The position numbers and the translations under genes were made by a program. From NCBI RefSeq assembly GCF_020991275.1, contig NZ_JAJLQY010000007.1, positions 124,001-188,000 on the forward strand: DNA of 64,000 nucleotides, given 5' to 3'. The first letter of the stretch is position 1. Every line of letters begins with the position of its first letter. The notes under the pieces are model-generated. The model saw nothing but the letters and a program-made list of their open reading frames with translations, ran no database searches and was not told the DNA's origin. Positions 51,252-59,468 of the stretch are shown piece after piece. This stretch comes from Actinocorallia sp. API 0066. Its GTDB lineage: Bacteria > Actinomycetota > Actinomycetes > Streptosporangiales > Streptosporangiaceae.

Positions 51252-53240
51252 ATGAAAGGTCCCGGCATACGGGCCCTGTCGGTGTTCGCCCTGACGGCCG
51301 CCCTCGTGGTCCAGCCGACGGCGGCGCTCGCCGCCCCCGGCCCGCGGATCGACCTGAAGGTCCTCGTGGTGACCGACGGCCAGAGCCCGTCCGTCGCGGC
51401 CCTCGCCGCCCGCCTCGACGCCGAGGGCGTGCCGTTCGACCTGGTGGACCTGAGCGCTCCGGGGCGTCCGGCGATCACCCCTGCGTTCCTCCAGGACACC
51501 GTCGGCGGCGCCCCCCGCGCCAGGTACCAGGGCGTGATCCTGCCCAACGCGTCGCCCTTCGCCGACCCCGCCGAGCTGACCGCGCTGACGGACTTCGAGA
51601 GGCGGTTCGGGATCCGGCAGATCAGTGCGTACGTGTACCCGACCCCCGAAGTCGGCCTGAACTACCCCGAGACGGCGGGCACCCTCGACGGGACGTCCGC
51701 GCAACTGTCACCGGCGGCCAAGGCGGGCGCGTTCCGGTACCTCAAGGGGACCATCCCCTTCGAGGACCTCTCTCCGACCGCCCCGGAGACCTACGGCTAC
51801 CCCGCGACGCCTCTGCCGAACGCCGACGGCACCACCTTCCAGCCCTTCCTGACCACCGGAGGCAGGACCCTCGCCGGGGTGCACACGAAGGACGGCAGGT
51901 CGCAGCTCGTGCTGACGTTCAGCGCCAACGAGCACCAGACCCAGTTCCGCGCGCTCGGCCACGGCCTCCTCACGTGGCTCACCAAGGGCGTCCACCTGGG
52001 CCTGAACCGGCAGTACCTCAGCGTCCACGTGGACGACGTGTTCGCCCGCGACGCCCGGTGGAGCACCGAGCACGACTGCACGCCCGGCGAGGACTGCGCC
52101 GACCCCGAGGTGGCCACCCAGGACATCCGGATGACGCCGGACGACGTCGCCAAGGCCGTCGATTGGCAGTCGCGGCGCGCCTTCCCCCTCGACATGTACT
52201 TCAACGGCGGAGGCAGCCAGGACGAGGTCGCCGCCAACGGCTCCGACCCTCTGCTGACGGCCTTCCAACGGCACCGGACGAAGTTCCGGTGGGCCAACCA
52301 CACGCTCGACCACACCTATCTCGGGTGCGAGCAGAACTACGACGTCAGCCCCTGGGCGTGCAGGAAGGACGCGCAAGGCAGGACGGTGTGGGCGACCCGC
52401 GCCTACATCCGCGACCAGTTCCGCGACAACCGCACGTGGGCGGCGACCAGGCTGTTGCCGCTGGAGGCCGACGAGGTCGTCACCGGCGAGCACTCGGGCC
52501 TGAAGCTCCTGCCGCAGCAGCCCGAGGACAACCCCAACCTCCCGCTCGCCGCCGCCGACACCGGCGTGAAGTGGCTCGGCGCCGACGCCTCCCGCGACTT
52601 CGAGCAGCGCCAGGTGGGCCCCGCGCTGACCGTGCCGCGCTACCCGATGGCCAACTACTTCAACGTCGGCACCGAGGCCGAGATGGCCGACGAGTACAAC
52701 TGGATCTACACCGCGCGCGCCGACGGCGGCAGCGGCATCTGCGAGGACAACCCGCAGACCGTCACCTGCATCACGCCGCTCGACCCGGCCACCGGCTACC
52801 GCCAGCACATCGTGCCGCTGGACGCCCGGATCACGCTCGCGCACATCCTGCGCAACGACCCGCGCCCGCACTACGTGCACCAGTCGAACCTGGCCGAGGA
52901 CCGCATCCTCTACCCGCTGCTCGACCGCGTCCTCGACGACTACGCGGCGCTCTTCGACCCGGCGAGCCCCCTGGTCAACCAGCGGATGCGCGACAACGGC
53001 GCCGAGCTGCGCCGCCAGGCCGCCTGGCGGGCCGCCAGGACGACCGTGACGGCCTATCTCCAGGACGGCAAGGTCAGGATCTCCGGCGCGCCCACGGGCG
53101 TCTCCGTGCCCGTCACCGTCCCGGAGGGCACCCGGACGGGCCTGCTGAACCTCGTCGTGTTCGGCGAGAAGTACGCGGGCGAGCGGTCGGCCTACACGAC
53201 GGGCACGGTCACCCTGACGGTGGGCGCGGCGACGGTATGA
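51252..53240 (+). CDS. Agd3-like polysaccharide deacetylase, secreted
   Basis: 662 residues with a signal peptide (FALTAALVVQPTAALA-AP) and GAGGAG 5 nt before ATG 51252. A NodB-like deacetylase core has the metal-binding Asp in SVHVDDVF (near 256) and the His pair in WANHTLDHTYLG (near 348). The N-terminal 240 residues and the beta-sandwich C-terminus match the layout of Aspergillus Agd3 (family CE18), which deacetylates galactosaminogalactan. It starts the run of overlapping genes that includes PelF and a GH135-type enzyme, so deacetylation of a GalNAc-containing exopolysaccharide is the best inference. Its stop overlaps the pelF start (ATGA). Confidence 0.78.
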   Translation: MKGPGIRALSVFALTAALVVQPTAALAAPGPRIDLKVLVVTDGQSPSVAALAARLDAEGVPFDLVDLSAPGRPAITPAFLQDTVGGAPRARYQGVILPNASPFADPAELTALTDFERRFGIRQISAYVYPTPEVGLNYPETAGTLDGTSAQLSPAAKAGAFRYLKGTIPFEDLSPTAPETYGYPATPLPNADGTTFQPFLTTGGRTLAGVHTKDGRSQLVLTFSANEHQTQFRALGHGLLTWLTKGVHLGLNRQYLSVHVDDVFARDARWSTEHDCTPGEDCADPEVATQDIRMTPDDVAKAVDWQSRRAFPLDMYFNGGGSQDEVAANGSDPLLTAFQRHRTKFRWANHTLDHTYLGCEQNYDVSPWACRKDAQGRTVWATRAYIRDQFRDNRTWAATRLLPLEADEVVTGEHSGLKLLPQQPEDNPNLPLAAADTGVKWLGADASRDFEQRQVGPALTVPRYPMANYFNVGTEAEMADEYNWIYTARADGGSGICEDNPQTVTCITPLDPATGYRQHIVPLDARITLAHILRNDPRPHYVHQSNLAEDRILYPLLDRVLDDYAALFDPASPLVNQRMRDNGAELRRQAAWRAARTTVTAYLQDGKVRISGAPTGVSVPVTVPEGTRTGLLNLVVFGEKYAGERSAYTTGTVTLTVGAATV

Positions 53241-54700
53241 ACGTCACCCTTGTCACCGAGGGCACCTACCCGCACTCCTACGGCGGCGTGAGCGTGTGGT
53301 GCGACCAGCTCGTGCGCGGCATGCCCGAGCACGCGTTCCACGTCGTCGCGCTCACCGGCACCGGGCACGAGCGGCGGGTGTGGGAGCCGCCGGGCCACGT
53401 CGCCGTCACCGCGTTCCCGCTGTGGGGGCCGACGCCGCGCGGCGCCCGGCCGTCCCCGGCCGGAGCGCGCCGGTTCGAGGAGGCGTTCCGCGCGCTGCTC
53501 GCGCTGACCGCGCGCGGCGCCGAGGAGCCGGGCGCGGACGCCGCCGGGCACGCCGCCGACACCGTGGCGTTCGGCGAGGCGCTGCGGGCGCTGCACGGGC
53601 TCGGCCCGAGCCTCGTGCGCCTCCTGGCCGACGAGGGGCCGGTGCGGTGGCTCATGCAGGAATGGGCGCTGCGGACGCTGCCGGAGGGCGTCCACCCGAG
53701 CGTCCACGACGCGCTCACCGCCGTCTCCTTGCTGGAGCACGCGCTACGGCCGCTCGCCCTGACGCCCCCGAAGGGCGATGTCACGCACGCGGTGTCGAAC
53801 GGGGTGGCCGTCCTACCGGCGCTCGCCTCCAAGTGGACGCACGGCACCCCGCTCTGCCTCACCGAGCACGGCATCTACCTGCGCGAGCGCTACCTGGGCT
53901 ACGCGCACGGCTACACGTGGCCGGTGAAGGCGGTCATGCTGCGCTTCCTGCGGCTGCTGTGCGCCGAGGGCTACCGCGCCGCCGATCTCATCACTCCCGG
54001 CAACCGCTACAACCAACGGTGGGAGACGCGGTGCGGGGCGCGCGAGGAGCGGATCAGGACCGTCTACAACGGGGTGGACCCCGAGGCGTTCCCCCCGGCC
54101 GGGCCCGAGCCGGTGCGGCCCACCCTGAGCTGGGCGGGCCGGATCGACCCCATCAAGGACCTGGAGACGCTCATCCGGGCGTTCGCGCTCGTGCGCGCAC
54201 GGGTGCCCGGCACCACGCTGCGCCTGTTCGGCGGCGGGGACGCCGGATACCGGACCCGCTGCGAGGCGCTCGCCGCGAGGCTGGGCGTGGAGGGGCAGGT
54301 GACGTTCGAGGGCCGCGTCGCCGACATCAGGGACGCCTACACGGCGGGCACGGTGGTGATGCTCTCCAGCATCTCCGAGGGGTTCCCCTACACGCTCATC
54401 GAGGCGATGACGTGTGGCCGTCCCACGGTCTCCACGGACGTGGGGGGCGTGGCGGAGGCCGTCCGGCCGGACGCGGGCGGCGAGGAGTGCGGGCTCGTCG
54501 TGCCGCCCCGCGATCCGGAGGCGATGGCCGAGGCCGCCGTCCGGCTGCTGCGCGACCGGGCAGGGCGCAGCCGCATGGGCGAGGCGGCCCGGCGCAGGGC
54601 CCTTGAGCTGTTCACCGTGGACAAGGCGGTGTCCTCCTTCCGTGAGGTCTACCACCGCCTCGTCTACGAGGGACGGCGCGGGGAGCGGGTGGTCGCGTGA
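53237..54700 (+). CDS. pelF: PelF-type GT4 glycosyltransferase
   Basis: 487 residues. The N-terminus TEGTYPHSYGGVSVWCDQL is the PelF signature, and the middle has LTEHGIYLRER and NRYNQRWE. The donor half has LSWAGRIDPIKDLETLIRAF and the E-x7-E motif SEGFPYTLIEAM (near 381). PelF is the cytoplasmic, UDP-GalNAc/GlcNAc-using polymerase of the Pel exopolysaccharide. Overlaps both neighbours by 4 nt. Confidence 0.88.
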   Translation: MNVTLVTEGTYPHSYGGVSVWCDQLVRGMPEHAFHVVALTGTGHERRVWEPPGHVAVTAFPLWGPTPRGARPSPAGARRFEEAFRALLALTARGAEEPGADAAGHAADTVAFGEALRALHGLGPSLVRLLADEGPVRWLMQEWALRTLPEGVHPSVHDALTAVSLLEHALRPLALTPPKGDVTHAVSNGVAVLPALASKWTHGTPLCLTEHGIYLRERYLGYAHGYTWPVKAVMLRFLRLLCAEGYRAADLITPGNRYNQRWETRCGAREERIRTVYNGVDPEAFPPAGPEPVRPTLSWAGRIDPIKDLETLIRAFALVRARVPGTTLRLFGGGDAGYRTRCEALAARLGVEGQVTFEGRVADIRDAYTAGTVVMLSSISEGFPYTLIEAMTCGRPTVSTDVGGVAEAVRPDAGGEECGLVVPPRDPEAMAEAAVRLLRDRAGRSRMGEAARRRALELFTVDKAVSSFREVYHRLVYEGRRGERVVA

Positions 54701-56091
54701 CGGAGCTGCTCACCCGTCCCGGCGCACAGGGCGACGACGCCGACGAGGCCGACCTCGCGGGCGCGCTCGTCCCCGACGAGACGGAACTCCCCGAACGGCT
54801 CCCCGGCCTGCTGGCGGGCGCGGTGGACCCGCTGGAGGTGGCCGCCGCCCTGGAGGCCGAGGGGTTCGGCGACAGGGCGGCCCGCCGCTACGGGTTCCCG
54901 GATGTGTTCACCCTGGGCGAGCGGCTCTACGCGGGCTCGATCCGCCGCCCGCCCCGGCCGGTCGCCTTCACCAACCCGTGGGCGGCGCAGGCACCCGTGT
55001 GGAGGACGGCCCTGCGGTACGTGCTGCGCGGCGCGCTGTTCGGCATGCCGGGCCTGGGCTACGTCGCGGCCGGGCCGCTGCTGGCCAGGGACGCGGGCGG
55101 CCTGGTCCTCACCCTGTCGCTCGTGCTGTGCTGGCCGGTCGCGCAGGGCGTCGCCGCCCTCGCCTACACCAGGACGGACGGGGCGCGCCGCCGCGTGCTC
55201 GCGCTCGGCGTCCTGCTGGGCACGCCCGCGCTGGCGCTGGTGGCCGCCGCGCTCGGCCTCGCGCTCGGCGCGGGCTGGGCCGTCGTCGCCGTCGCCTGCG
55301 CGCAGAGCTTCTACCTGCTCGCGGCGACGGCGGCGCTCGTCACCGGCGCCGAGGTGTGGCTCCTGGCCTGCCTGCTGCCCGGAGCGGCCACGACGGCGGC
55401 GGGCCTGGCCTGGCAGCTCCAGGTGGCCGGTTGGGCCGTCACGGGCCTTTCCGTGGCCGCGCTGGCGCACGAGCGGACGCGCGAGGGGACGGCTCCGGGC
55501 GTCAGTTGGATCATGGTCCGGCGGGCCGTCCCGTATGCGGCGTTCGGCCTGGTCGCTGGTGGTCTGCTCACGTTCACCATCGTCGCGTCCTACGCGGGCC
55601 ACGGGCCGCCCGCCCCGGCCACCAGCGCCGCGATGGTCGCGCTTTCGGTCGCGATGGGCCCTGCCGAATGGCTGCTCACCGCCTACCGGGCGCGCGGGCA
55701 CGCGCTGCTGCACACCGCGCGCACCCCGAGCGCGTTCGCAAAAGCGGCGCGCACCGCCTTCGGCGACCTCCTCGCCCGGTTCCTGCTGGTGCTCGCGGTG
55801 CTGCTCGGCCTCGCCGTCGGCGCGGCGGGCCCGACACCGGGCGAGGGCGCCGTCGTCGCCTGCTTCCTGCTGCTGGGCGGCGCCCTGGTCGTCGCGCTGA
55901 TGCTCCAGTCCTTCGGCGAGACCGCCGCCCCCGTCGGGCTGTGCGGGACGGTCCTGGCCGCCGAGACGGCCGTCCTGCTCGCCGCCGCGCCCGACCCCGG
56001 CGCGGTCCAGCTCTCCGGCGCGGCGGTGCTGTTCGCCGCGCTGCTCGGCCACGCGGTCGTGGTGCTCGGGCGCGCCACGACCCACCGCTGA
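54697..56091 (+). CDS. Polytopic membrane protein of the exopolysaccharide locus (PelG-position)
   Basis: 464 residues from GTG 54697, overlapping pelF. A soluble N-terminus of about 100 residues (DPLEVAAALEAEGFGDRAAR) is followed by roughly ten to twelve membrane segments. It occupies the place PelG (a MOP-superfamily transporter) holds after pelF, but direct PelG motifs were not recognised, so transport of the polymer is inferred from context. Contains very high Ala/Leu/Gly content, as usual for actinomycete membrane proteins. Confidence 0.65.
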   Translation: MTELLTRPGAQGDDADEADLAGALVPDETELPERLPGLLAGAVDPLEVAAALEAEGFGDRAARRYGFPDVFTLGERLYAGSIRRPPRPVAFTNPWAAQAPVWRTALRYVLRGALFGMPGLGYVAAGPLLARDAGGLVLTLSLVLCWPVAQGVAALAYTRTDGARRRVLALGVLLGTPALALVAAALGLALGAGWAVVAVACAQSFYLLAATAALVTGAEVWLLACLLPGAATTAAGLAWQLQVAGWAVTGLSVAALAHERTREGTAPGVSWIMVRRAVPYAAFGLVAGGLLTFTIVASYAGHGPPAPATSAAMVALSVAMGPAEWLLTAYRARGHALLHTARTPSAFAKAARTAFGDLLARFLLVLAVLLGLAVGAAGPTPGEGAVVACFLLLGGALVVALMLQSFGETAAPVGLCGTVLAAETAVLLAAAPDPGAVQLSGAAVLFAALLGHAVVVLGRATTHR

Positions 56092-56126
56092 CACCCCACC
56101 CACGAACACACACGAACGGAAGACTC

Positions 56127-57113
56127 ATGCAGACGCTCATCGCGGTGACCGGGGCCGACGGGTTCATCGGCTCCCACCTCGTGGAACTGCTCGTCGAGCG
56201 CGGCCACCGGGTCCGCGCGATGGCCCAGTACACCTCGCAGGGCACCTGGGGCTGGCTGGACGCGCTCGCCCCCGACGTGCTCGCCAACGTCGAGGTCCAA
56301 CTCGGCGACGTGCGCGACCCCGGCAGCGTCGGCGCCCTCGTGGACGGCGCCGACGGCGTGTGCCACCTCGCCGCCCTCATCGCGATCCCCTACAGCTACC
56401 GGGCGCCGCGCAGCTACGTCGACACCAACGTCACCGGCACCCTGAACGTGCTGGAGGCGGCCAAGGAGCACCGGACGCCGCGCCTCGTGCACACCTCGAC
56501 CAGCGAGACCTACGGGACGGCCCGGACGGTCCCCATCGCCGAGAGCCATCCGCTCCAGGCACAGAGCCCGTACGCGGCGTCCAAGGCGGCCGCCGACAAG
56601 CTGGTGGAGAGCTACCACGCCTCCTTCGGGCTGCCCGCCGTCACGCTCCGCCCGTTCAACACCTTCGGGCCCCGGCAGTCCGCCCGCGCCTTCATCCCGA
56701 CCGTCATCTCCCAGATCGCGGCCGGAATGGAGGAGATCAAGGTCGGCTCGCTCACCCCGACCCGCGATTTCACGTTCGTGAAAGACACGGCCGCCGCTTT
56801 CGCCGCCGCGCTCACGACGCCGGGCCTGGAGGGCGGCCTGTACAACGCGGGCGTCGGCGGCGAGATCTCCATGGGCGACCTCGCGCGCACGATCGCCGAG
56901 GTGATGGGCAGGCCGCACGTCAGGTTCGTCACCGAGGCGCAACGCACGCGTCCGGACGCCTCCGAGGTGATGCGGCTGGTCTGCGACAGCACACGGCTGC
57001 GCGAAGCCACCGGATGGAAGCCCGAGTACACCCTCGAAAGCGGCCTCGCCGAGACGGCCTCGTGGCTCACCGGCAACCTCGACCGCTACCGCCCCGGCGC
57101 CTACGCCGTCTGA
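56127..57113 (+). CDS. NAD-dependent epimerase/dehydratase (extended SDR, LegB-like)
   Basis: 328 residues from ATG 56127. Rossmann motif TGADGFIGSHLVELL, then RAMAQYTSQGTWGWLD, a stretch typical of LegB-type sugar-nucleotide 4,6-dehydratases, and the catalytic triad in TSTSETYG and SPYAASKAAADKL. Makes a 4-keto or epimerised sugar nucleotide in the cytoplasm. In a cluster with PelF, a UDP-GlcNAc to UDP-GalNAc epimerase would be expected, so its exact reaction should be tested. Confidence 0.82.
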   Translation: MQTLIAVTGADGFIGSHLVELLVERGHRVRAMAQYTSQGTWGWLDALAPDVLANVEVQLGDVRDPGSVGALVDGADGVCHLAALIAIPYSYRAPRSYVDTNVTGTLNVLEAAKEHRTPRLVHTSTSETYGTARTVPIAESHPLQAQSPYAASKAAADKLVESYHASFGLPAVTLRPFNTFGPRQSARAFIPTVISQIAAGMEEIKVGSLTPTRDFTFVKDTAAAFAAALTTPGLEGGLYNAGVGGEISMGDLARTIAEVMGRPHVRFVTEAQRTRPDASEVMRLVCDSTRLREATGWKPEYTLESGLAETASWLTGNLDRYRPGAYAV

Positions 57114-57142
57114 CCCCTCCCCACCACCCTGAAAGGACCACC

Positions 57143-57856
57143 ATGCACGCTGTGATCCTCGCCGGAGGCAAGGGCGTCCGCCTGCGGCCGTACACCACGA
57201 CGCTGCCGAAGCCGCTCGTCCCGATCGGCGACAGGTACTCGATCCTGGAGATCGTCCTCCACCAACTGGCCGCGCAGGGCTTCACCTCGGTCACCCTGGC
57301 CATCGGGCACCTCGGCCACCTGATCCGCTCCTATGTCGGCGACGGGACACGCTGGGGCCTGCGGATCGGCTACGCCCCCGAGGACTCCCCGCTGGGCACC
57401 ATCGGCCCCCTGCTGCGCATGGACGGCCTGCCCGACGACTTCCTGGTGATGAACGGGGACATCCTCACCGACCTCTGCTACGCCGAACTGCTCGCCCACC
57501 ACCGGACGGCCGGGGCCGCGCTCTCCGTCGCCACCTACCGGCGCGAGGTCAAGATCGACTTCGGGGTCCTCACCACCGCGGGCGGCCGCATCACCGAGTT
57601 CGCCGAGAAGCCCAGCTACGACTACCGCGTCAGCATGGGCGTGTACGCGCTCAACAAGGCGGTGCTCGCCAAGTACACACCAGGGCTGCCGCTCGGCTTC
57701 GACGAACTCGTCCTGGACCTGCTCGCGGAAGGGCGCGAGCCCCTCGACTTCGCCTTCGACGGCTACTGGCTGGACATCGGCCGTCCCGACGACTACGACC
57801 GCGCGAACGCCGAGTTCGACGCGCTGCGCCCCGCGCTGCTCGGGAGCGCGGGATGA
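57143..57856 (+). CDS. Sugar-1-phosphate nucleotidyltransferase
   Basis: 237 residues from ATG 57143, with GAAAGGA upstream. The nucleotidyltransferase signature LAGGKGVRLRPYTTTLPKPL, then DFLVMNGDILTD with the metal-binding Asp and DGYWLDIGRPDDYDRAN near the end. No left-handed beta-helix, so it is a plain pyrophosphorylase. Supplies the activated sugar for the neighbouring dehydratase. Overlaps the next gene by 4 nt. Confidence 0.88.
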   Translation: MHAVILAGGKGVRLRPYTTTLPKPLVPIGDRYSILEIVLHQLAAQGFTSVTLAIGHLGHLIRSYVGDGTRWGLRIGYAPEDSPLGTIGPLLRMDGLPDDFLVMNGDILTDLCYAELLAHHRTAGAALSVATYRREVKIDFGVLTTAGGRITEFAEKPSYDYRVSMGVYALNKAVLAKYTPGLPLGFDELVLDLLAEGREPLDFAFDGYWLDIGRPDDYDRANAEFDALRPALLGSAG

Positions 57857-58719
57857 GCGGCACCGGACGGCGCGCGCTCGTGCTCGGCGCCACGGGCTTC
57901 CTCGGCCGCCACGTCGCCGCGCGCGCCGCCGTCCTGGACGGCTGGGAGGTCGTCACCGCCTCCCGCACGCCCGACGCCGCCGACCTCCACCTCGACCCCT
58001 CCCACGAGGGCCTGCGCGACCTCCTGAGGCGGCTGCGGCCCAGCGCCGTCGTCAACTGCGCGGGGGCCGTCGCGGGCGGCCCGGCCGACCTCGTCGCCGG
58101 GAACGTGACGCTGGTCGCGGCGCTGGCCGACGCCGTCAGGGCGGAGGGCGGAAGGCTGGTCCATCTAGGGTCGGCCGCCGAGTACGGGCGGGTGCCCGAG
58201 GGCGTCCCGGTGGCCGAGTCCGCGCCGCCAAGGCCGGTCGGCGCCTACGGCATGACCAAGCTCGCCGGTACGGAACTCGCCCTGCGCGCGCCCGGCGCCG
58301 TCGTGCTACGGGTGTTCAACCCCGTCGGGCCCGGCGCGCCCCGCGCGTCGCTGCTCGGCGGCGTCGCGGGCCAGCTCGCCGACGGCGCCCCCGAGATCCG
58401 CACCGGGCCGCTGGGCGCCGTCCGCGACTACGTGGACGTCCGGGACGTCGCCGACGCGGTGCTGGCGGCCGTCACCCGGGACGTCACAGGGGTCATCAAC
58501 GTGGGCAGCGGCACCGCCACGCGTTCCCGCGACCTCGTGCGGGCCCTGCTCACGCTGGTGCCCGGCCGGGCCCTCACCGAGGACGGGGAGGGCCCGGCCA
58601 GGTCGGCCGCGGTGCCGTGGCAGCGCGCCGACATCGGGACCGCGGCCGCCGCGCTCGGCTGGACGCCCGCGACCCCGCTGGACGCCTCGGTGCGCGACCT
58701 GTGGGAGACGGCGTGCTGA
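57853..58719 (+). CDS. NAD-dependent epimerase/reductase (extended SDR)
   Basis: 288 residues. Rossmann motif LVLGATGFLGRHVAA, catalytic Ser in VHLGSAAEYG and YGMTKLAG with Tyr and Lys. It resembles GDP-4-keto-6-deoxymannose reductase or RmlD-type enzymes in length and in the LRVFNPVGPG stretch. Could convert the keto-sugar from the upstream dehydratase to a deoxyhexose. Product uncertain. Confidence 0.78.
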   Translation: MSGTGRRALVLGATGFLGRHVAARAAVLDGWEVVTASRTPDAADLHLDPSHEGLRDLLRRLRPSAVVNCAGAVAGGPADLVAGNVTLVAALADAVRAEGGRLVHLGSAAEYGRVPEGVPVAESAPPRPVGAYGMTKLAGTELALRAPGAVVLRVFNPVGPGAPRASLLGGVAGQLADGAPEIRTGPLGAVRDYVDVRDVADAVLAAVTRDVTGVINVGSGTATRSRDLVRALLTLVPGRALTEDGEGPARSAAVPWQRADIGTAAAALGWTPATPLDASVRDLWETAC

Positions 58720-59438
58720 GCCGCCGCAACATGCTCTGCGCGCTCTCCACGGCGGCCGTGCCGCCCCCGGCTCCGCCGCCCGCGCGGGTCCTCGTGCCCG
58801 CCTACTTCGCCCCGCACGTGCGCCCCGGCCTGTGGGAGCGGATCTCCGACCCCCGGCTCCGCTGCGTCGTCCTCAACGTCGCCAGCGGGCCGGGGGCCAA
58901 CCCCGACCCGGTGTACGTGCGGGCGGCCCGCCGGGTCACCGCGCGCGGAGGCACCCTGGCCGCCTACGTGGACGTCTCCTATGGACGGCGTGAGGCGGGC
59001 CTCGTCCTTGCCGACCTCAAGAAGTACCGGCGCTGGTACGGCGTCAACGACGTCTTCTTCGATCAAGTGCCTTCCGAGGCCGAGGGCGTCGCCTACATGC
59101 GCGGCCTCGTAGACCGCGCACGGGTGGCCGGAGCGCGGCTCACGGTGTTCAACCACGGGACGCACCCCGACCCCGCCTACCTGGACCTCGCGGACGTCCT
59201 CGTGACGTTCGAGGGGCCCGTCACCCGCTACGCCGCCGCCGAGCCGCCCGCGTGGGCGCTCGCCGCCGATTCCGCGCGTCTGTGCCATCTCGTGTACGGC
59301 TGCCGCTCCGAGGACATGGAAGTGGTCGCCGCCCTAGCCCGCCGCCGCAACGCGGGCGTCCGCTACATCACCGACAGGGCGGGAGCCAATCCCTATGACG
59401 GCCTGCCCTCCTACTTCGCGCGGCTCGTCGGCGGCTGA
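58713..59438 (+). CDS. Spherulation-specific family 4 (Sph3-like, GH135-type) glycosidase
   Basis: 241 residues from GTG 58713, overlapping the upstream gene by 7 nt. A short twin-arginine-like leader (SRRNMLCALSTAAV) and Pro-rich stretch give way to a compact TIM-barrel-like domain: VLVPAYFAPHV, LRCVVLNVASGPGA, VNDVFFDQVPSE and VLVTFEGP. This is the spherulin-4/Sph3 layout; Sph3 is an endo-alpha-1,4-N-acetylgalactosaminidase. Of the Asp-Glu...Glu catalytic residues, the Asp and the late Glu are present, but the middle one reads Gln (FFDQ). Consistent with editing or release of a GalNAc polymer. Confidence 0.75.
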   Translation: MLSRRNMLCALSTAAVPPPAPPPARVLVPAYFAPHVRPGLWERISDPRLRCVVLNVASGPGANPDPVYVRAARRVTARGGTLAAYVDVSYGRREAGLVLADLKKYRRWYGVNDVFFDQVPSEAEGVAYMRGLVDRARVAGARLTVFNHGTHPDPAYLDLADVLVTFEGPVTRYAAAEPPAWALAADSARLCHLVYGCRSEDMEVVAALARRRNAGVRYITDRAGANPYDGLPSYFARLVGG

Positions 59439-59468
59439 CCGCCGACACCGCCCGATCGGAGCCGGGAA

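Noticed and set aside
54697-56091. Firm PelG assignment
   Set aside because: Polytopic and in the right place, but no PelG-specific motif could be recognised.
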